From Tricholomella constricta (Eukaryota; Basidiomycota; Agaricomycetes; Agaricales; Lyophyllaceae): a DNA stretch of 64,000 nucleotides. Below, in pieces: positions 1 through 10,067 of this stretch. Numbering within the stretch: the first letter of the stretch is position 1; each line of letters begins with the position of its first letter. The notes beneath the pieces are model-generated. The model was given only the letters and a program-made list of their open reading frames with translations, ran no database searches and was not told the origin of the DNA. The stretch lies in assembly GCA_013368375.1 (NCBI GenBank), contig JAACJP010000041.1, positions 330,774 to 394,773 on the forward strand, in the 5' to 3' direction. Position numbers and translations under genes: made by a program.

Positions 1-1530
1 GACCCGTTCACTGACGCACACGTCAGTGAGTCGCTGCGCGCAATTACGGAGAGACATCAAAGGAGGGTGGCACAGATGGGCACCCTCACGGAGGAGGATA
101 TCCTGAGACTACGGGAGGCATGGAGGGCGTCATGCAAGGATATCATGAATGGAGTACCGGAGGAGCTACCACCGGTGCAGGGGGTTAATCATCATATTAA
201 CCTCATTGATGATAACAAGCAGTATCATTACCATCTACCACGGTGTCCGGACTCGCTCCGGACACAGTTAATGGAGAAAATTGCGCGTTACACGCGCGCA
301 AGATGGTAGGAATCGGTGCAGACGTCACAGGCGGCACCAATGTTATGTATACCGAAAAAAGACGGCTGACTGCGTACAGCAGCGACGGTCGGAAGAGAAA
401 TGCGAACACAATTAAGGACGTGACGCCGTTCCCCGACCAAGACCAGATCCGACTGGATGTGGCCAGAGCGAAAATTCGATCTAAGATCGACTTTTCTGAT
501 GCATATGAACAAGTACGAGTTCATCCGCCAGACGTGCATAAGAGCGCGTTTGCAACAGTATTTGGCACATTCGTGAGCCATACGATGCAGATTGGGGACT
601 GTAACGCGCCAGCCACGTTTCAGCGAGTGATGACAATGATATTCCGGGATTTCATCGGGATATTTTTACATGTCTATTTAGACGATCTGTTCGTATATAG
701 CGCGACAGTGGACGAACATGAGAAGCATCTCAAGCTCGTCTTTGATAAAATAAGGGAGAACAAGTTCTACCTGTAGGAAGAAAAGTGTGAACTTTATTCC
801 GATAGAGTCGATTGCCTCAGGCATATTATCGACGATAAGGGATTGCACGCAACAGCGGACAAGATGGCGCGTATTCGAGAATGGCAAAGACCGCAAAATT
901 ATGGCGATATCCAGAGATTTCTGGGTCTCGTACAGTATCTGGCGCACTTTCTGCCAGATATATCGTCATATACGACACCGCTGTCAGCGATGACGCAGAA
1001 TGGACAGGTGTTCGCCTGGAGGCCCAGGCGTGCTTTCAAGCGATCAAAGACGCAGCTGTCAGACACCCGTGTTAGTTCCATTGGACCACGACAAGGATGA
1101 ACCCATATGGGTTATTTGCGACGCGTCGGTATCCGGCGTGGGCGCAATGTACGGGCAGGGGCCGGCATGGCAGACATGTCGGCCAGCGGGATTTATGTCC
1201 CGCAAGTTTACGGATGCCCAGAGGCATTATCGTGTCTTCGAACAAGAGACGATAGCGATACTAGAAGCTCTCCTGAAATGGGAAGATAAGCTGCTGGGGT
1301 ACCGCATCCATGTGGTTACTGATCACAAAGCACTGGAGTTCTTCCAGATGCAGAGGCGACTCTCCAGTCATCAGACGAGATGGATGGAATATCTATCACG
1401 ATTTGATTTTGACATACGATATGTCAAAGGGTCGCTAAACAAAGTAGCAGATGCATTGTCCAGATATCACGAGAGTGACGTCTGGGATAATAAATTTTTA
1501 ATGAATGGCTACGTGAATGCAGACGTTTGA
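1..1530 (+). pseudogene. Element 1 pol: reverse transcriptase and RNase H, broken
   Basis: The frame is open from base 1 and gives the start of the RT domain (the PLIDD- and YHLPRCP-like segment near 200-250). It then shifts near 300 into a second frame with DFSDAYEQV and the catalytic VYLDDLFVY box near 675-705. A TAG at 774-776 stops this frame, which then continues through the RT thumb and connection to about 1020. A second shift leads into RNase H (WVICDASVSGVGA near 1110, TDHKALEFF near 1320, ADALSRY near 1450), ending at a TGA at 1528-1530. Two frameshifts and two stops show it is not functional. Its closest relatives should be agaricomycete Ty3/gypsy polyproteins. Confidence 0.9.
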
Positions 1531-3423
1531 CTCGACCCAAGGCACGATGATTTGCCGTGGGACAGGGTGAGGGAGATTGTGGATAAAGTCGTGGAGCGAC
1601 AGATCCAGCAGAAAGCGAATATGTGGGAGCACAGCAGGATGGCAGTGCTCCGGGATATGATACAAGAACGGGATGTGAGAGCGGCAGAACTAGCGGCCGC
1701 CACGGAACATGGCCGGATGGGGGCGTCGACTGCGAAAAGCGCAGACGACCCGACCATATTTCAATCCCGGGAATGCGGAGCGGACCCAAGATCGACAGTC
1801 GAGAACGGGGAAGGGAACGAGGCATTTATTGCCTCGGTGAAAGCGGGATACGAAGTGGACCCACTGCTCAAGAAAGTAGTGAGCGCGCCAGCCCAACACC
1901 CGCAGTTTAGGGTAGCGAACGGGCTGGTGTGGAGTAAGAATAGAGGTGGAGAGGAGGTGCTATGCATCCCCTCCACAAAGAACGGAAATCAATCATTGCA
2001 CGGGCAGATCATTGACCGCGCGCATCAGGTGGTGGGCCATTTTGGCCCACAACGCACCGCCGACTATGTTCGGCGATGGTACTGGTGGCCACGACTTCAG
2101 CGGGAAGTCGAGGCCTTTTGCGCATCATGCCAGATATGTATGATGACGAAAGGGGAGTACCGAGCACCCGCGGGGTTGGTACATTCCCTACCAATACCCA
2201 CACAGCCATGGGAGTCGATCGGCATGGACTTCGTTGGTCCATTCCCGGAAGTGGACGGGTATAACTACCTATGGGTAGTGGTATGTCGGATGACATCCCA
2301 GGTGCATCTGGTGCCGCTAAACACCAGGACGACAGCGTCAGAACTGTCGTGGATATACATGAGGGAGGTGGTGCGACTGCACGGCCTCCCAAGCTCGATT
2401 GTCTGCGATCGTGACCCTAAGTTCACATCCAAATGGTGGAAGGAACTGCATCGGTTAATGGGATCGACACTGCTGATGTCGACAGTGTTCCATCCGCAGA
2501 CGGACGGAGCAACGGAAAGAGCGAACCGATCGATCACACAGATCATTCGGGCATGTATCCGACCAGACCAAAAGGACTGGGTAGTGGCGCTACCGATGGT
2601 AGAGTTTGCCAAAAAGTCTAGCATCAGCGCGGCAACAGGGCTTGCTCCGTTTGAAGCAAACCATGGATTTTTACCAACGGTAATGACAAAAATAGACTCG
2701 GGGACGAAAGTGCCCTCGGGAGTGAAGGAGTTCGCAGCTAATGCGCTGCAGAATATGGCGGCGGCACACGATGCAATAATCGCAGCGCGCACATTTCAAA
2801 GGCACCACGCGAACGCGTGGAGGCGCGCTGACCCGGTGATAGGGAAAGACGACTTGGTCTATCTATCGACAGACCACGTGTCCATGCCGTTAGGCAGGGC
2901 AGGTAAACTGCTGCCAAAGTATGTGGGCCCGTACAGGGTCCTTGAGGCGTTCCCGGAAACGTCCAACTATGTGTTGGAGTTGCCGGAAGCTCTTAGGAAA
3001 CGCAGGATACACCTGCGATTCCACATATCAAGACTTCGCCTGCATCAGGTGAATGATGACGCACTGTTCCCTAACAGAGCGACGCCAGAGGCTTACGATT
3101 TTGGGGCCCCTGATGAAACTGAATACTATGTCGACGAGATCGTCGGACATCAGTGGAAAGGGAAGGAGGTGTCCTTCCTCGTCAAATGGACAATGGGCGA
3201 CTCTACATGGGAGCCGCTCAAGACATGCGAGGAGCTTGAGGCGCTTGACAGCTACCCCGAACTCATTGGGGTAAAGGACTGGACAGCCCTTCCCCGGCGG
3301 GCGACGGTGACGACGCACGCAAAGACAGGGGCGCGGCGCACCGTGACAAAGTGCGTGGCAGACGGGCAGAAGTCACGGGATGGGAAGAAAAAACCGGCGA
3401 ACGCTGGGAGTCACAAACCGTGA
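1531..3423 (+). CDS. Element 1 pol: integrase with C-terminal chromodomain
   Basis: This frame continues the RNase H frame after the TGA at 1528. Seen in order: a helical linker; the integrase zinc finger (H near 2025 to CASCQIC near 2120); the DDE core with GMDFVGPF (first D, near 2225), VCDRDPKFTS (second D, near 2405) and TDGATERANRS (E, near 2510); the GPY-like C-terminal segment (KYVGPYRVL near 2915); and a chromodomain (EYYVDEIVGHQ, FLVKW, STWEP, near 3120-3215). Integrase inserts the cDNA copy, and chromodomains of this class are known to direct insertion to modified histones. The body is about 620 residues and open, unlike the broken upstream part. A TGA at 3421 ends it. It is a domain-complete remnant of a dead element. 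Confidence 0.9.
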   Translation, partial: LDPRHDDLPWDRVREIVDKVVERQIQQKANMWEHSRMAVLRDMIQERDVRAAELAAATEHGRMGASTAKSADDPTIFQSRECGADPRSTVENGEGNEAFIASVKAGYEVDPLLKKVVSAPAQHPQFRVANGLVWSKNRGGEEVLCIPSTKNGNQSLHGQIIDRAHQVVGHFGPQRTADYVRRWYWWPRLQREVEAFCASCQICMMTKGEYRAPAGLVHSLPIPTQPWESIGMDFVGPFPEVDGYNYLWVVVCRMTSQVHLVPLNTRTTASELSWIYMREVVRLHGLPSSIVCDRDPKFTSKWWKELHRLMGSTLLMSTVFHPQTDGATERANRSITQIIRACIRPDQKDWVVALPMVEFAKKSSISAATGLAPFEANHGFLPTVMTKIDSGTKVPSGVKEFAANALQNMAAAHDAIIAARTFQRHHANAWRRADPVIGKDDLVYLSTDHVSMPLGRAGKLLPKYVGPYRVLEAFPETSNYVLELPEALRKRRIHLRFHISRLRLHQVNDDALFPNRATPEAYDFGAPDETEYYVDEIVGHQWKGKEVSFLVKWTMGDSTWEPLKTCEELEALDSYPELIGVKDWTALPRRATVTTHAKTGARRTVTKCVADGQKSRDGKKKPANAGSHKP

Positions 3424-4416
3424 GGTGTGATGGTTGAAGTTTTTCTTTTCTCTTCAGCACCGTCAACATCGATGGAGCGCGGACCACCAGATGACACGCC
3501 GGACAAGCCGGACCACCCAATGGGTGGTGCTGACGACATTAACAGCGCGCGGGGTGGAAGGGAGTTCCGCCCCAGAGAGAGTAGGCGAATGGGGGAGCGC
3601 GACCGAAATCGGTCGCGGTCCCAGATGAGGGGACGAGAACGGTCCCGAGAGAGGAGCAGCGGTGGCAGATATCTGTCGCCGCAACGTGAAGGAGGAGGCG
3701 GCCGTGCACGAGAACGTTCATGGTCTGCGGAACAGGCAGCAAGCACAAGCGAGCTGCGGTGGACCTATAATGAGCAGGTCAACCTGATCAGCCACCCGAG
3801 GGGGTGTGCGACGTGTACAGGGTACGCGGCGCATATGCTGATGGACTCGATTACCGAGGCGGAGGGTCTGCATAAGGCCCACCGCAAACAGAAGGAATAT
3901 CTTAAGAGCGCTGATCTAGCGGCTCTTAAGCTTGAGAGAGACGACCTGCGGAAAAGGTTGCAGTCCCTCGACATCGATTATCGGCGCTTGTGCGGCAACT
4001 ACGATGAGCTCCGCGAGCAGTTCTATGCTCGCGAGAACGAGTGCAAGGAGTTGCACAAGCAGTTGGAGGCTCGCGACAAGGTAAAGGAGGGCTGGAAGCG
4101 AAAACGCTCCTGCAACGACGACAGTGGAACCACCGTGTCGTATGGGGCAGGGCCGACATCGTCAAGACTGTCCCCAGCGAGTCAGCTGCCAGCAAGGATG
4201 CCGGCAGAGGAAGGCGATACAGACGCCAGTCAAGGCGACTATATGGACCTGGACGTGGGGACGTACCCGACCCCCGTTGAGGCGTACAGAGTGTCAGTGC
4301 CCGTCGGGGCGCAGACTACGATGCCGGCCATTCGCAGGCCGGCGCCGTTGGGGTCTACGGACCACATCAGGCTACCCGGCGGGGCTCATCTGAGCGCCGT
4401 CGATCACACGCTCTGA
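3424..4416 (+). CDS. Element 1 downstream ORF a: Arg/Ser-rich, coiled-coil protein of unknown role
   Basis: This frame lies after the integrase stop and in the same frame; first ATGs are at 3430 and 3472. The N-terminus (about residues 20-90 from the first ATG) is rich in R, S, E and G with SR-like clusters. A short cysteine pair (CATC) follows near residue 125, then a charged helical stretch that looks like a coiled coil (about residues 150-220), a basic patch and a polar C-terminus. I recognise no domain, gag zinc knuckle, signal peptide or membrane segment. Its place, between integrase and LTR, is where retroviruses keep env, but nothing here is env-like. The 38 bases at 3421-3458 resemble a very short intron (GT, pyrimidine tract, CAG). 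Confidence 0.55.
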   Translation, partial: GVMVEVFLFSSAPSTSMERGPPDDTPDKPDHPMGGADDINSARGGREFRPRESRRMGERDRNRSRSQMRGRERSRERSSGGRYLSPQREGGGGRARERSWSAEQAASTSELRWTYNEQVNLISHPRGCATCTGYAAHMLMDSITEAEGLHKAHRKQKEYLKSADLAALKLERDDLRKRLQSLDIDYRRLCGNYDELREQFYARENECKELHKQLEARDKVKEGWKRKRSCNDDSGTTVSYGAGPTSSRLSPASQLPARMPAEEGDTDASQGDYMDLDVGTYPTPVEAYRVSVPVGAQTTMPAIRRPAPLGSTDHIRLPGGAHLSAVDHTL

Positions 4417-4959
4417 TTCGGGAAGCGGGCGCAACGCGCTGCCGAGAACGAGCGAATGGGATTGCCTCCCCCGAGGATGGGGATGCCCGCAGGTGGCACG
4501 GGGATGCCCGCGTCATCGGGAGAGCTGGAGGCTTGGATAGCCACAGCCAATATCCCAGGCAACGAGTTTGCATTGCAGCGAATGAAAGCATTCGTTGCAG
4601 TCTGCCAGCAGATTGCAGACGCCAACCGCACGGAGGTGATGCGGTCGGCAATGACACAATGGCAACTCCCTACATGGGCGAAGGCAAAGCAGGCTGCCGT
4701 GACGGCGAAGTACGCCGTGGGCAAGGGGCAAAAACCTGTGAAGGTTCCGAACCCGAACTATAGTGACCCAGCCGAGACCTGGGCAGCTTGGTTGTACCGG
4801 AATCGGGCAACCATTATCAACAATGGCCGACCCCAGTATCCGGGGACGGTAGTAGGACAGGGGGGAGTGTCCTTGACACATATTCGCGGCATGAATATAA
4901 TCATGCCACGCGCGCCGAGGCGTGTCGCAGATCTTGCGGCGATGAGGAATCGAACTTGA
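4417..4959 (+). CDS. Element 1 downstream ORF b, unknown
   Basis: The frame continues in the same phase after the TGA at 4414; the first ATG is at 4456. The product of about 167 residues starts with a Gly/Pro/Met-rich segment and then looks globular and helical, with several Trp residues (TQWQLPTWAK, ETWAAWLYRN). I recognise no family. Even amino-acid use and the open frame suggest it was once coding. It ends at a TGA (4957) that could derive from an arginine CGA codon. It may be the middle of one long downstream protein running from 3472 to 5760. Confidence 0.5.
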   Translation, partial: FGKRAQRAAENERMGLPPPRMGMPAGGTGMPASSGELEAWIATANIPGNEFALQRMKAFVAVCQQIADANRTEVMRSAMTQWQLPTWAKAKQAAVTAKYAVGKGQKPVKVPNPNYSDPAETWAAWLYRNRATIINNGRPQYPGTVVGQGGVSLTHIRGMNIIMPRAPRRVADLAAMRNRT

Positions 4960-5319
4960 TTCCTCCAGATGGCCTGCGAGTTGATGGGTACAGTTAATCT
5001 GTACCGCAACACACTGCAATTGCTCGGAATGAGCGTTGCAGAAGTCGAAACAGTCGAGAGGTTTGCACAACCGCTCGACAATGTGACGATGGAAGACATC
5101 GCCGCATTTTTTGCGCAACAAGGAGTGAGCGTCGAACGCTTCGTCGACGCTCAGCCGTTCAGGATGGAGTGGCTCCGGGACTACCAGGGCGGCCACACCG
5201 AGGACCCCGAGGCCAGTGCCATGTTTTCACGGATGGCCAACTACGCCTTGACCCAGCATGACTGGACTCAAGAAACTTTGCCGGGGGAAGCGATGTGGTG
5301 GTATCCACCATCACGATGA
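4960..5319 (+). CDS. Element 1 downstream ORF c, unknown
   Basis: Same frame as the previous two; the first ATG is at 4969. It gives about 116 mostly helical, acidic residues (for example the VERFAQPLDNV and MEDIAAFFAQQG segments) and ends at a TGA at 5317-5319. No domain recognised. The shared frame and the TGA-only interruptions suggest it belongs with the neighbouring frames to a single ancestral protein. Confidence 0.45.
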   Translation, partial: FLQMACELMGTVNLYRNTLQLLGMSVAEVETVERFAQPLDNVTMEDIAAFFAQQGVSVERFVDAQPFRMEWLRDYQGGHTEDPEASAMFSRMANYALTQHDWTQETLPGEAMWWYPPSR

Positions 5320-5760
5320 ACTAATGTGCCAGTAGCTGGCGTGAGTAGAGTATCGACGATGTCGATGTCCAGTATAGCAGGGTCGTCAGCCAGTGGGTCG
5401 GTGACCGCGTCAAGAACACCGTTGACGGTGGCACACCAGTTGACGGCAGGAGTCCGGGCGGCCCTGAACTATGGGTCGTCCGAGGCCGGACCCTCGGGGT
5501 CAAGCACGGGGCTGTCGGGAAATGCGACGACCTCAGGGGCAGCAACAGCGGCGGTATCGGCGCCCACACCAGGCTTCGAGGCTGGGGTGGGCAGCACAAG
5601 TGGAGGGTCCCCCGCAAGCGCGGGGGGGCTCGGTGACCAGACGCAGGGGGCTGGCGAAGAGGCGCCAGACGACCCGAGGATGGCGAGGTGGAGGGCGCGG
5701 CGTGAGGGGCGGGACAACAGTACCGCCCATGAAAAAAAAAAAAAAAGCTTAGACATATAA
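5320..5760 (+). CDS. Element 1 downstream ORF d: Ser/Gly/Ala-rich tail
   Basis: This is the last open stretch before the 3' LTR, in the same frame as the three before it, and it ends at TAA (5758-5760). The sequence is low complexity (Ser, Gly, Ala, Thr, Pro) with a basic end (MARWRARREGRD) followed by lysines encoded by a run of 15 A (5731-5745). It would be the disordered C-terminus of the downstream protein. The A run is prone to slippage, so the true end could differ between copies. Confidence 0.4.
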   Translation, partial: TNVPVAGVSRVSTMSMSSIAGSSASGSVTASRTPLTVAHQLTAGVRAALNYGSSEAGPSGSSTGLSGNATTSGAATAAVSAPTPGFEAGVGSTSGGSPASAGGLGDQTQGAGEEAPDDPRMARWRARREGRDNSTAHEKKKKSLDI

Positions 5761-5860
5761 AATTATGTGTCTATAACCATCGAAAACACGATGGTGGACT
5801 TACACAAGTCTACTATCCAAACAACGGAATTGGGAATAGATCGAGCCCCCGGCTCGATCT

Positions 5861-5872
5861 AGAGGGGGAGAG
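5861..5872 (+). other. Polypurine tract of Element 1
   Basis: A run of purines (agagggggagag) directly abuts the TG start of the 3' LTR, as expected for the plus-strand primer of an LTR retrotransposon. A short palindrome (tcgagccc / ggctcga, 5841-5857) lies just before it. Confidence 0.8.
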
Positions 5873-6064
5873 TGTAACGGGAGTTACCAAATATGGTAGC
5901 GATCATTGTTTGTCTTTATTTATTTCTAAAGGTGCTGGCCATATATAGCCAGCACCTCTGTATTATATAATTCTTAGACTTATTTACACTACCACTACAC
6001 ACAATCCAAGACGCGGTCGTGTTTAGCTCAGTGTGAATCACTAAGTCTACAACCCAACCTTACA
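5873..6064 (+). repeat. 3' LTR of Element 1 (192 bp)
   Basis: It starts TGTAA and ends TTACA, an inverted terminal pair with the usual TG...CA, right after the polypurine tract. It contains an internal palindrome (ggtgctggccatatatagccagcacc) whose centre holds a TATATA, and a TATATAA further on. The partner LTR is outside the window, so identity and target duplication cannot be checked. Confidence 0.8.
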
Positions 6065-6223
6065 GGAGCGGGACTGAATGGAAATGGGGGTTCGAACTCA
6101 GCGCGCGTGATCCAAGTGATCCGCCCTGAGGACGAGACACTGAGACACGTGGGAGGGGTCTGGAAGCGGGCGCAGAGGCCTGCGAAATTACTCCTTACCC
6201 CTGGAACCCGTAGTTACAACGAT

Positions 6224-6956
6224 CCCAAAAAAAATGAAAGCAATCGAAATTTTGAAATCCGGACCCTAGATTAGGAGCATGCGCGTATATGCCGACTCGA
6301 CGTTCCACAATGTTCACTGTTCTCCCCCATCTGTAATGCCATGACATACAATCATTTGGAATGTGAGTAGCTACCTGAATTTCTGAGCAAAAGATACTAT
6401 CTGTAGGCAACATTCTTGACTACACAGCAACATGCAAAGTGTAGATGGTTCAGTGAATACAATCTTCACCAATAGTTTGGACTTGCGTTTGAGGGCCATT
6501 TTGAACGTGTAATGTAGTCCTTATTCATACAGAAAGGTAATGGGTTCAGAGCAAGGTTGGAGCAAGGCATAGAATAGACTTGACATTGATGAATTATGAC
6601 AGCCTCCTCCACTGGCTCCTCTTCCTCCTTCTCCTCCTCCTCTTCCTCTGCCTGATGCTGCATCATTTTCTTGTCCTTCTTATCATCTTCCTGTTCTTCC
6701 TTGTCCCCTTCTGAACCCAAAAAGAGCATGTTGACCTTCTCAAGGTTCACGGAATTGTAGATAGACAGGACCTTACTTCCAGTCTGCAGAAATTTCACAG
6801 GTGCGATTAGGGTCGGTTGCCATTGATTAGGACCCTTCATGGCAGTAAAATGTGGCGAGGGGAATGTGCGGGAGGGCACGAGAGTCCTCTTGGCATGTTC
6901 AAACGCTACGTTAGGGTCAGGATTTCAAAATTTTCATTGCTTTCATTTTTTTTGGG
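6224..6956. mobile_element. MITE-like element with about 44 bp inverted arms
   Basis: The arm at 6224-6267 (starting cccaaaaaaaatgaaagc) returns in reverse complement at 6912-6956 with few mismatches. The 733 bp unit has no coding region with recognisable similarity. On the minus strand (6466-6879) there is an acidic low-complexity frame (Glu runs), which I do not trust as a gene. No clean target duplication is visible. It could be a MITE or the ends of an old DNA transposon. Confidence 0.55.
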
Positions 6957-7748
6957 AAGTGCCAACAATTATGCAAAGTGCTGTAATGACTGACTACGTT
7001 ATAAGCAATAAAACTTAGCTATGGTGCAGTTCACCTAGCCACAGCAAAACACTCCTTGATCCGTTACCACCACCACGAGCTACTTTCCCATGCTTACTGG
7101 CTGGAGGCAGATTGTCCGCAGACATGCAGGCACTGAGCATAAATACATTCTCTTTCCACAGACCCAAAAATCCCCCATCTGCAAGCCACACTGAATGTGC
7201 ATGCCAAATCCAAATCCCACAGAGAAGCATGGGCAAACACAAGGGACATGTTGCGACCACCAACCCCCACCCGCAAACTCACCCGCCCAAGGGTGTTGAC
7301 CCTAGGGGCTACTCTCATCGCTTATGTTACCAATCACATGTGACTTAGCATACACTTCCCTCCGTCCTCGCGTCCTCATCCTCAGTCATCATTCTTTCTT
7401 TCCTGACTGAGGATGTAAGTGTATGCTCATTTACTTATTCCCTTTACTAAGATATGCCTCGTTCATACTCGACCATCTACGTGTGGTGTGACAGTCTGTG
7501 ATGATTATCACCTGACCCATTATGTAATCTACCTTATCGGAAATTTTGATCTCTGTAAAGACCTCTGAACATTGCTCATTTCTCAAATTTACAGTCTTTC
7601 GGATTTCTGTTTGTATTGTGATAGTCTAACATCTGCGACATTGTTTGATATCTGTGCAATCCCTGATTTTATTGCACTCCTTGAGGTATTTACATCAATG
7701 AATCAGTCTTCTTTTCCCATCAGGCCTTTTTCTCATGTCTACGACGCT
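6957..7748. other. Gene-free stretch with one long hairpin
   Basis: No supported gene. The only structure is an imperfect hairpin at 7347-7427, with outer arms agcatacactt / aagtgtatgct and inner arms cctcagtca / tgactgagg. It may be the end of an old transposon. Confidence 0.4.
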
Positions 7749-8700
7749 CTACGCAATCTCTGCCTCATCCAACATTGCCATGATATCCTCCAGAAGCTTT
7801 CTGTGGCCTCTGTACTTCTTGCTTGCCCATGCAGCCTGTCTCCCATTCAATCCCCTTCTGTATCCATCCATGAACCTCGGAAAGCATGTTGCAAATCTAC
7901 GAGAAACTTTGTGAGTATTGTTAGTCTACTGATTCTTTTTACAAGTGCTAACCTTCGCATTGCCACTAAAGGAATCGATTCCAGAGCCTCGAGCATGTTT
8001 CGCTCGAGATCTGCTTCTTTGGAAGATGCTGAGAACATCCAGTAAGTGCGCTTTGCATATTCCCAGCACTGTTCGATAAAATTGAGTTCATGGTGAAACT
8101 TCGGGAGAAATATAACCTTGAAGCTCCGGGACTTGCAGGCAACCTCTAGCAATGAAGGAACCTCAACGAAATTGCACTGGTTGAACAGTACTCGCTGACA
8201 GCAACAGTTCTTGACTGTAGGATCACATTTGAACTTCGGGCACTCAGCCCTCAGCCCCTTGCATCCCTGACAGTTCGTAAATGATTGCCATCTCTTTGAA
8301 TAGTCCTGCATTCTCATGGCCTTCTGGGTAGTAGAAGTTCTGCAGATCACCATTTGCGAATCGACCGTAACCCATTCGAACCTGGGTTTTCACAACCTTT
8401 CCATGGTGATCGTACACTGGTTTCCCATCGTCACCAAGTAGCGGCACATGTACGCCCCAGTTGGTGGTCCCCTTTGGCATGTGACGAGCAGACAGAGCAT
8501 CATCTGCTTGTTTAAGGTGTGTTGATGCATTGTCAAAGGCGAAAACATGTTTCTCATTCCGATGTTCCTTTTCGAGAACATCCATTGCTTTAGTGGTCTG
8601 CTTGAGAATGACATTGTTGGTGAAGTAGCCCTCCTGATTTTTTCCAGCTTTGAACAGGACTCAAGCACCATTTGATATCACTTCATTCGGGAACACATTA
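7749..8700 (-). pseudogene. DDE-superfamily transposase (Tc1/mariner-like), frameshifted
   Basis: On the minus strand the frame holds FAFDNASTH (a catalytic D, near 8540), shifts frame near 8270, then continues with a cysteine-rich segment and ELNFIEQCWEYAKR (the catalytic E, near 8065). A 5' stop lies near 8663. A typical intron (GTTAGC...CTCGTAG, about 7950-7895) joins to a C-terminal exon (GLNGRQAAW, KKYRGH) ending at TAG 7749-7751. The family, a DDE superfamily endonuclease widespread in basidiomycetes, is recognised from these motifs. The first catalytic aspartate and N-terminus are missing or too decayed to place. It is a dead copy. Confidence 0.8.
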
Positions 8701-10067
8701 GCTCTGGCGATTTCTGTATGGATTTCGACGCAAGAAATGACTGCCAATATTATGACTAAACCTCTGGTCCTGGAGATTTTTTCTCGTCATCGGAAAAATC
8801 TTGGCCTTGTTACTATCTGATTTATTTCCTTTCTCATTCCTCTTTGTTGTCCATTTTACAGTCCTTTCGTTTCTGAAGGGGGTGTGTTGTGGACACGCGC
8901 AACCCCTGCGAAAATTGTGTGACCGAAAAAGTGGACCTTCCTGATTTGGAATTTCGTCCGGTGACGGCTTAATGTCTCTTGATCTTACATCTAAATAGCA
9001 GTCGACAGTCATTGTAGGACAGTTCTGCTGCAATTATGCATGAGAAGTACCAGGATATGTAGTGTAAGTAGTTGCCCTCTGAATAGCATTTCCCTTCTGA
9101 GCAACCGAGTGAGACTTTTGTCATGGGCATATGCAAAAGGTGTTTTCAGAGCAGTAAAGGGGGTGTTACCGCGGTGTAAGGTGCGTATTTGCTGTAGATT
9201 ACCCATAGACTGTGCCCGCTGGTAGAGAGACCGTTTTCCCATAGGTATAGACCCAGAAAATAGGTTTTTCAGGGCGGTCGGCGCGTTGACGCGACTCGTT
9301 CACTCCTTCTACTTGGATTAGTCAGCGCATTGATGGTGGTTTTGGGCCTGTTCTTGCATCGTCGAGTAGTTAAGCTCGTACACACATCGGACACACATTC
9401 TGACACATGTGAGCACAAGATGTATATACCCTCAAAAAAATCTTCGGGACAGATTTTTGTCATAGGACTTAGATCAATTTATATGACCTCTTTTATACAC
9501 AAAATATCGCACTTATTTAGATCAAGGGAGTAACAAGGAAATCGAAATTGCTATTACAATGTCACTGATGACTTTTCGCCAGCCAAACATGCTGCCAAAA
9601 TGCTTGTGGAAGGCTGCAGGTTTTGGGCCGCAAATCCCTGCGTGTGTCGGAGTTTTAAAGTGGCAGGGGTTGCGTGTGTCCATGTGTTGGACATATTGTC
9701 TACTCCACGACTGTACCATGTGACTGCCACGTGACTCGTCCACTTCATCGCGTCCTCGTCCATAACAGTGTAAGCGCGCTCCGCCGCAGGGCCCACTACG
9801 AGGATGTCTTGTACCACACACGTTAGATTATATCAAGTTCAATCACAGAAACTGCCTGTCCTGTGCGATTTTCCATCGTTGAATTCAAGAAAGATTCACG
9901 GCTACATTACAAATCGTCCATCCGGTCGTTGTCGTCTGCAGCGACATAAAATCCATTGCGACGACTGTATCGCAGCGAGGCGGTGCTGTGTACCTCGTCA
10001 CGGCCAAATTCCTTCCATATGTCATTTATACCTAGCCTCCGCCGCATTGTGTTCTTTGCATCCTCCG
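8701..10067. other. Decayed region, no firm gene
   Basis: Mostly degenerate AT-rich sequence. A minus-strand frame at 9554-9817 has protein-like composition (VGPAAERAYTV, SNTWTHATPATLK) but no family I recognise and no clear exon borders. It may be a further exon of the Helitron remnant that lies just upstream on the same strand, or an unrelated gene scrap. Confidence 0.4.

Larger units (their letters stand above)
1..6064 (+). mobile_element. Element 1: 3' part of a decayed Ty3/gypsy chromodomain retrotransposon
   Basis: The stretch reads reverse transcriptase, RNase H, integrase, chromodomain, further open reading frames, polypurine tract and 3' LTR, all on the plus strand. Gag, protease and the 5' LTR lie before the window. 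The pol frame has two frameshifts and several stop codons, so this copy is dead. From about 1000 to 5760 the coding regions share one frame, broken only by TGA codons. The order of RT, RNase H and integrase is that of Ty3/gypsy (Metaviridae-like) elements, and the chromodomain after integrase marks the chromovirus clade. Without the 5' LTR its age and target duplication cannot be read. Confidence 0.9.

Noticed and set aside
3421..3458. A 38-base intron joining pol of Element 1 to the downstream ORF
   Set aside because: Ends and pyrimidine tract look right, but it is shorter than other introns here and splicing would put the downstream sequence out of frame with an early stop.
6013..6100. tRNA-like pieces (tagctcagt near 6026, ggttcgaactc near 6088)
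   Set aside because: They resemble A and B boxes, but the T-stem and acceptor stem do not pair and the first part lies within the LTR of Element 1.
6466..6879. Minus-strand acidic frame with Glu runs
   Set aside because: Low-complexity translation of a CTC/TCC-rich stretch inside the MITE-like unit.
7572..8045. A 157-residue plus-strand frame
   Set aside because: Opposite strand of the DDE transposase pseudogene, which carries recognisable catalytic motifs.
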